From positions 88,322,415 through 88,386,414 of the forward strand of contig CM060315.1 in NCBI GenBank assembly GCA_030674185.1: DNA of 64,000 bases, written 5' to 3'. Both the position numbers and the translations under genes were made by a program. The notes under the pieces were generated by a model. It was not told the DNA's origin. It saw only the letters and a program-made list of their open reading frames with translations, and did no database searches. Below, one piece after another: positions 52,190-61,100 of this stretch. This DNA is from Monoplex corrugatus (lineage: Eukaryota > Mollusca > Gastropoda > Littorinimorpha > Ranellidae). The first letter of the stretch is position 1. Each line of letters opens with the position of its first letter.

Positions 52190-55100
52190 CTCTCTTCCCC
52201 CCCCTTCACATGCTTGCGCTTTTTTTTTTCCAATTTCTAAGCCACCTTAGTGGCCACAGCACCTGGGACAGTTTTTTTTTATAAAGTGATGATGGTGAGG
52301 ATAATAAACATTATTGTATGGAGTTCCGTCTATTGTTAAGATTGCATGACAGGGCTGTACTCTACACTTAAAGTTATGATATATCCTGGTGTCAACCAGC
52401 TCCGAGAGATGCAGACACCTACAGTGTTGGTCAGAAAATTTGAACAACACCCTGAGTGATGCATCCATGAAGTGAGTGAGGCTGAATTGCGTGGTCTCAG
52501 TCTTCCCAATGAACCCCTGGTGAGCTCAGCTCTGAAGAAGAGGTTTCGGAGCAGAAAAATGCCAGTGATTTTTGAAAGGACTGATGGGATTCAGAGCCAG
52601 AACCCTCCAGTCAGTAGTCTGTTGTGTTAACCACTACAGCGCAACAAGTGATATCTCTCAGCTTTCTTTATCAGATGTTTAGCTAAATTGGGTCACTTGT
52701 TCAGTGTGTTTGGGAGTGTTATCCATGTTTTCTTGTGTGCGCAGGTGGCAGCATCCAAAGACACAGGGTACGAGTTCTTCGAGCAGATGTTGGAAAATGT
52801 AAGTACTGGTGGATTTGATCACAACGTATCTCCAGTTTATTCCCAGCCCGCAGCACTAAAAACTGGTTTGTTCGCTGCTCATTTTAATGCTGCATCATTC
52901 TGGTGGTGCCTGCTTAGTGTCTCATAATTCCCTATTTCAAGACCTTGCCAGCGCATAGGGTTTTGCGCAGGCTGAGAGAGTCTGCAGATAATTGCTGGCA
53001 GATATGAACAGAGTTTATATGGACTTTTATCCGAGTGGCATGAATCCCTCTTAAGCAAACCCCAAACTCCATGTTATCATTTTTGGCTCATCAGGCCTTT
53101 TTTTTTTTTTTTTTTTTTTTACCCACAAATCCATTTCCCCCCTGTCGGCTCCACCCGTTGTAAACAAATCCAGCTATTGTGCCCTGTATGGACATAATTG
53201 TGCATGCAGCACATGTTCGGTGGTGAAATGTTTCCTGATTAATTTATATGTGGATGTAGTGGTCAAGGGAACTGGGCACTGATCTTCCAGTTGGAAAGTC
53301 TGGGTTCAAACCCGCCGGGTGGAGAAAGGGGGAGATGTTTCTGATCTCTCATTGTGTGTTTGAAGACCTGCTGGTGCCTGAACCCCACATGTAGAATGTC
53401 AGATACTTAAGCTGAAGATCCTGTAAGCCATGTCGGTGTTGGTGGCTTATGGAAACTTGAAAACATCCTGCATGCACACCCCAAAAAAAGAGTAGGACCG
53501 CCTTAATGGCAGGCTAAAAAGAAATAACTTGTGCAGTAATGTATGAACGACAGTGTCTACGTAAGTACATTCATATATTTGAGTGCTTATGGAAGTACTC
53601 CACAAACAGAAAAAAATATCGTAAGTGAAAATTTTTGAAAGGTATGAATCACTTCCGTGAATGTAAACAGTATAACATTGGGTGCAACTTTTTCTGTATG
53701 TGTACAAGTATGACTTTCTCTTGAAGTTGCTGTGGTCCTCAGTGGGACTGCAATTTGATTGGGCCATCAGAAGGAATGAAGAGCTTGTTCGAGGTCTTGG
53801 CTATGCATGAGGGGCTGGGTCAGTGATAGTTATTTGTTGGAAACTATGGGTTCGGATTCTGCACAGAAAAATTCTCATCCAAATTTTTTTGAGGTCAGCA
53901 GGATACTCAGGGGTTTTTTCGTTGATCCAGAAACTGTTAGAACCACAAGGAAAGTTTAGGCTTACGTCTTCAGTAACTTAGATCATGGTGGACCAGAAGA
54001 AAGTGCACACGTGTGATGCGCTGCCCAAACTTACAGTGCATACAGCTAAAAATCAACAGGTCGGGGTAAAATTTGATACATTTTAGTGACACTCTGACCT
54101 GAACTCCAGCGCATTGAATAGGAGTTTCATGCGTCAGACATGCACATGTGTGCAAAATGTTTATCATTGGGAGATAGGTCATGATGCCTTGTGCAAGCTA
54201 CTTTTGATTCATACCAATATTAGCCATTTCTAAATTTAGACTGGTGTCACAATGCGAACAGTCCGACATGGTAAATAAACATGTTTTTAGACAGAAAATA
54301 CTGTCTTTGTTGTTAAGGTAATGATCCATCTTGAAGAAAGTTGCTTTATATCGACCAGAAATTGTGGTAGTCATGCCTTGTGTGTGGTCCGTCTTACAAC
54401 AAATGTTGTGTTACTCAGTTGCTCAAGAAGGACGAGGAGGGCAACTACAACAAAACAGCCATCCTGGCCTGCACGCAGATCGTCGACTGTCTGGTGGAAA
54501 ATGTGCTCAGGATAGAGGAGAAAAGCGTGGGTGAGTAACCAAGTCTGCTGTCACTAGGCAATAAACCCCAACCACCCTTTTAAAAAAAAACACTAGCAAA
54601 ATAAGGGATCTAAAAACATAAGGCTGTATTCTGCGCTTCCCCCCAGGGATGTGGGGGTGCTCTTTAAATACAAATAGTACCCGACCTTACGGAAATTCTG
54701 TACTAGATATTTCCTCGTTTTTGTCACTTTTTTAATTTCTGCCTTGCTCCTTTGCTGTCTGTCACCTATTTCATTTTCTGTCTTGCTGGTCCGTTCACCT
54801 GTATGTGTTTGTAAAGCCTTAAATACTTTCTGTTAGGAATAATAATTGAATACATGTATTAACTCAGTTGAGTCTTGTTGGATACGGTTTCCAACATTGT
54901 GATTTTCAATTGAGAGCATGACGGACGCATGCATATGGCAGATTTTATTGATTTTTCTTGTGTGTACCAAAATCAAAGTTACAGCATTTTTATATCTTTT
55001 TGAACTGATCCCCTTTGCCCAACCAAGCTCCCAGAAGAATAATGGCATTTCAACATAGGGACTTGCAGGCAAAGTTTCGCTGTGTGTTGTGGATTGTGCT

Positions 55101-58100
55101 GTAACCAATGTTCCCAGTAGAGTAGAAAATTTAAATAGATGTGGTACTGAACCTGTGTGGAGGGATGGGGTATATTGCAGAAGTAGTTACTCTGTTTTCT
55201 GATCTGTGAACACCTTTTTTTGGATTACTTGTAACAAAAAAAACTGTCAGGAATATCACTTTTAGTTAAATTAATTATATCGTTTCTTTTGTTTTTCAGT
55301 GGTGTTTCTTTCATGTCTTAACTATGTTCAGTTTTGGTGGTGGTGTTTTTTTTTTACATCCTTTGATCAAAATAGTGTGGTTTGAGGGAAGAGTTGCAGC
55401 CCTTTGACATGGACTTGAGCCAGTTTACTGCATTTTTGACTGTCAGAAAATGTGATGTGCAGAAGCAGTGTTAGGTAATTTTAGCTTTTTTTTTTTTTAA
55501 TTTTATTTTTATTTTAGTGCAATTTTGGCCAGTTATATGTGTTAGTGTACTAAGGTTTGTGCTTTCGTTTGTAGTTTTGTTTGTTTTTGTTTTGTTTTGT
55601 TAACCCCCTCATGATAAAGTGGGCAGAATAGTCAATACCAGGGACAGATCCTTCGATATTGCATGAAAGCATTGATATGTCTTTTTTTTTTTTCAAGGTC
55701 AGCGAGGTGTTGTGTGTGTTTGAGAAGGTATGGCCTTGAAATGGCTCTGCGCAGTCTGCTGGGCTTTGAACATTAACGATAATATTAATAATAATATTAA
55801 TAAAAACCACGCTTCCTTTCACAATATATTTTGGCGTCAGCCAGGCCCAGCAGATATAAAAGCCTGCAGTGTTGCTCAAGAAGTTTAATGAACACCCTTA
55901 GTGATGCATCTGTGAAGTGGATTAGACTCAACTGTATGATCCCAGTCTTTGCAGTGAACCTATAATACACTCATCTGTGGGTAGGAACTGGTTGGGGTTG
56001 AAAAATACTATCCAATTACACATTGCTCTTGTGTCAAAGGGGTTTTGAAGAAGGTGCATCCATGCCAAACATTTAGGCCAGAAACTCGAGACTGATTTGT
56101 TCAGTTTTTCCCTTCATGTGTGTGTGTATGTATTTATATGAACGAATTTGTTCAGTTTTTTCCTTCATGTCTTAAGTATGTGTGTGTGTGTGTGTGTGTA
56201 TATATGTAAATGATCTCTGACATGCATTTATACAGAGATGACTGAAGCGAAGAATACCAGTTCAAGGCTTGTGGCGTGCCTGTCCACCTTGTATCTGTTC
56301 AGCAAGATCAAAGCGGACCTCATGGTGCGTCACGCCACCACCCTACAACCCTACCTCGACATCAAGTGTAGTGTAAGTCTGGGAGTCGCCCTTAAGTTAG
56401 AACGGTAGTAGATGCAATGCTCAGCTGTTTTGTTGTTATGGGCTGTTCTTGTTTTTTCTTAATGGGCACAAACTCCTGTATTTTCAATCTATAAAGTGCA
56501 GCTTTTCCCCTGCATCCTGTGTGTATGTCTTCTCATTGCATAACTTGATAGGGGATTTAAAATAAAATCCTTCGTTTATGGTGACAGCTCACTTTTTGAA
56601 TACCGGATGTACATGTTTTAAAAGTAAAATTGAGAACAACTTGATCACAATTCGTTTACTGCAAGCTCAGATTGGCATTTTTATCGGCATTCTGGCAGAC
56701 ATGGCTGTTCAGATGCCGTGATTTCTGGCCACTTAGTTGTGACCTACTTAATTAACCCTCTCCCATTTGCATAGCTCGCAGTGAAACTTCTAGTATTTGC
56801 CATCTTTCTCGTCTTCACACAGAGACAAGAATGGAATGCGGTCATTTCCTTCTTCTCTCTTGTGAATGATGCCAGTGGTGGCGTCTTAATTTAGTGTTAA
56901 CAGTTATTGGTCCTTCGTGGACCTACTCGCCAAATTTCATCCATTCAGAGTGAGCTAGCTCATGGTTACAGCGTGATGGAAAAGTACAGACCATGTACGC
57001 AAACATGCGGCCGGAGTAAACAGGTGCAGGAGAGCTGTGTTTGGCCGGATACAGCCGGAGTGAATGGGAAAGGGTTGCTTTTTTAAGCAGCCAGGCCTCA
57101 GCACCAGTTGTGCCGCCACTGCCTCTGGCACCACTGCGTGCTAGCTGAGTCCTGCAGCTTTCTTTGTTCTCTGTTAAAACTCACAGATTTTAGTTATGTA
57201 GTGCGGGAGCATGCTATGTTCGCCTTCAAGTTTTGATTACTCACAAACTTTGCACACAATTGGAAAAAAAGTTTTTGTTCTGGTCTGTGTGATTCAGTTT
57301 GAGCATTCATATTTATAACTCCTGTATTGTGTCTTTCATGTGAAGTCTTATAAACTGCGCATATTATATGTGCACGATGGGTGTAACTCAACAAATAGTT
57401 TTTTTTATTATATATATGATATATATATATATATGTACAATTTTTATTGATTTGAGTGATATTGTTTGACATTAACCTGTCACGTGATTTGTTGGTGTTT
57501 CATCGAAATGATATGGAAAACGGACACACAGAGCAGTTGCAATTTAAAAGATTAGGCCTACATTTATTGTGAGAGTTCAGTGAATAACTAACCCAGCTGA
57601 AAAGCTCAGAATTCTGATGATAGTGTCACCTTGTCTGTGGTCATTCATGATCATAGAAAGAAATGGAAGTGAGAACACACAGACACAGCAGTGCGCACAC
57701 ACGCACTCACACATACACACTCACACACTCTCTCTCACACACACGCACACACACACACACACTCACCTGTCTCCCCATGCACACACATCAGTGTTTATAT
57801 GCTAAGAAAAAGTGCATTTCAGATTAATGATTTGATTGATTGAGTTGAGGTTTTACGTCGACACCCACCTCAGGTGATATGGCCGACGGGGATAACCATC
57901 CCAGGGAAGTGGGGGAAGGGGGACCTATCTAATCCTATACTGACACCACCAGAACAACAATGATGTTAAGATGGGACAGCGAGATGGCCAGTTTTAATAT
58001 AGCGCACCCCGGGATTCGAACCCACAACCATTAGCATGTGAATCCGACGCTCAAACCAACTGAGCTACTGGGGCCCGCGTCAGATTAATGGGATGAACAC

Positions 58101-61100
58101 TTTTTATTTGAAAAGGAAAACCAGCATGTCCTTTTTTCCCTCAAAGGCCTGATTAACTGAAGGTCTTCATCCACCGTTAAACTCCATTTCATTTTAGTAT
58201 TTGTTGTTGAATGGACGTGGTCCGTCCGCTCCTCACAATAAAGCACACCGTGTACAAGCTAAGCTCTTTACACAAATCTTGAACCGGTATCTTATACGGG
58301 TGGGGCACTGTCTGCAGCATCAACATCTACTATCTGCCCTGTCAGTACAGTAATTAATGCTGCCCTGCTGGGCACTATGAGAAAGAATACTGCCTGAACG
58401 AGCGATGCCACATGCAGACATGGTCATGTATGACTGTGGACAAAATGTGTGTATGGAAAAATCCAAGCAGTCTGAAACAGATGATTTAAATCTTCACTTA
58501 TTTTCATATTGTGCATGTTTCATGTAAGTATTCCCCTGAACACAACCTCCTTATAAAGTTTGTAATTTTATGGTGTGTTTGATCTTGTTTTGTTCAGAAT
58601 TTTCTTCTCTAAGTATTTCTGTGTATGCCGCATAAATACAAGCCAAGTTTTTAAAAAATGGAGAGAGAAAAACATTGAAAGCATGCCTTGCATAAGTTGG
58701 CTAAAGCAGAAGTTACTTTTCAGTAGTGATGTGGAGGGGCACCCTTTGAATTGATCACTTTTTTTTTTTTTTTAATAAATAAGTGTTCTGTTTTTGTGAT
58801 TTTCTGGTTTGTATTTAGATTTTCATGTTTACTACTCTCTTTTAAAAAAGTCAGGAATCTTTATATTGACAAATAACCACATAGGAATATGAAGACCTTG
58901 TGTATGTGTGTGTGTGTTTCAGAGCCAGAGTGATTACCTGGTGCTGCACTATGTAGCGCGGATCCTGGAGCTGGTGGTTCCCCTGATGGACCACCCCAGT
59001 GAAAACTTCCTCATGGCCCTGGAAGAGGATATGATCAAACTCATTCTCAAACACGGCATGATGGTCAGTGTGATGTCAACGAGTGGTGTCTTGGTTATAT
59101 CGGTGTGCTCTTTGTTTTCTGTTCTCTTTTTCTGCCCTTTGTTTTATGAGTCTTGTTCTCTTCTTCTGCCCTTTGTTTCTGAGTCTTCTGCTTTTTGTTT
59201 TCTGTGTCTCGTCTTCTGCCATTTGTTTTCGAAGTCTTGTCTTCTGCCTTTTGTTTTCTGAGTCTTGTCTTCTGCCTTTTGTTTTCTGAGTCTTGTGGAA
59301 CTGGTTTTTGTTTTCTGGGGCTTGAACTTCTGTTATTATGGTTTCTGGGTCATGTTATCTTCTTCTGCCCTTTGTTTTCTGGGTTTTGTTTTTCCCTCTA
59401 TTTTCTGGGTTTTGTTCTAGGTTTTGTTCTGCTCTTTTTGTTTTTGGTCTTCTTCTGCTCTTTGTTTTCTGGGTCTCGATCTCTTCTGCTACTCTTTGTT
59501 TTCTGGACCTGTCATAGCTAGTCTTTCTTATTCTACACATAAAAGAATTTTAGTAGAAAAATTAACCGCAATAGAGAAATGTAAAGGAAGACGTAAAATG
59601 TGTTGTGATAGTATATTGACTTTTGTCTAATAAAAATCTCATGCTCTTTACAAAAGCATGAGAGACAAAGGCAGACATTTAAGTAAATAAATGTCAGCTC
59701 TTTACAACAATAACACTAACAATGAATAAAAACATTGCTAGTAGTTAACATTCTAATAAAGTAACTTACAGACAGAATCAAAGGAAAAGAAAGAAGTTAA
59801 GGGAACATTATGAACAAATAAGGACAGGGGGGGGAGGAGAAAGGCAAGTCAGATAATGCAACAATGAAAAATCTGAGAAAAATGGAAACTTACAGTGTTT
59901 TGTTTCTTTTTGTGTGTTGTAAACCATGCCTGATATTGTCACAGGTGGTTCAGAGTTGTGTCAGCTGCCTGGGGTCGGTGGTAAATAATGTCAGTCACAA
60001 CTACACGCTGGTCAAGGATTGCTTTGGCAAGTTCTTCAGCGTCCTCACCAAGCTGATGCTGGACCACAAAAAAGACTGTACCAACCCCACCCTCAAGGCA
60101 CGCAAACCCACCCTGCTTCGCTCTCTCTTTACCATCGGACAGCTCTCCAGGCATTTCGACTTTGATGCCAAGGAGTTCAAGGAAGAGAAGGTGAATGGCT
60201 GTTGTGTGTTTGTGTTGGACAATGTAGGTTGTAATGTCAGTGTGTGCATATGGTAAAAGTTTATAAATTGCTGGTGTGTGGGACAGCTTGGGTTCTGATG
60301 TCAGTGTGCACAAGATCAAAGGTTTTTTCCTTTTTCGTAACCGGAGTGTTTTCAGACAGCTTACTGGGCATTTCCAAGTTGGGAGGTGAGTTTGTTAGTG
60401 TTCTTGTCATTTAGTATGATTACTATTTCTCCCACCATCTGATCTATTTGCACAGTTTGGAGTCCGACTTTGGGAAATTTTTTCAGTTGGGGTTTCCACT
60501 ACCTCACATCCCTGAGACATCAGGGGTCATGGAAACAGTTTTATCTTGTCTTTTATTCAACAAGTGCTGATCAGTTGGTCCATAGAAAAACAAGATAAAG
60601 ACAAGGCATGCTTGGGGACAGTGGACATGGATTTTAGAGACACAAGGCGTTAGCATTGACTCAGGGATGTGATGGGAGTTTTCCTCAGATTATGGATTTT
60701 GGCAGAAAGAATCAGTCTTGGATTGCATGGGCCATTTCCTCAGGAAACTATATCCAGCTTTGTGTGTGTGTGTGATTTGTAATTAATATATGTGCATGTG
60801 TAAAAAATACATAGTACAGAAAAGAACTTTTTAAGCACTCTGAATGTGATTTAATTTTTTTTTTCTCAGGGAGAGAATACCTACAGACCGCCCAAGAATA
60901 CCTACAGACCGCCCAATGTTTCCTTTTTCTTTTCTTTTTTCCTTCTGAGCAGTTCCCACGTCTGTTGAATGTCTACAACATTAGTCAGTTTCACTCTAAT
61001 TGGTGTAAATGGTTCTGGCAATTAAAACTGCCGTACATGCGGAACAGACTTTGGAGTCAGTAGTTCAAGAAGGGTTCATTGCACCTGGACAGTTCTGTAT

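Noticed and set aside
57980..58080. Possible tRNA gene on the reverse strand
   Set aside because: Only the 5' tRNA-like part with boxes A and B is present and it continues into a SINE body.
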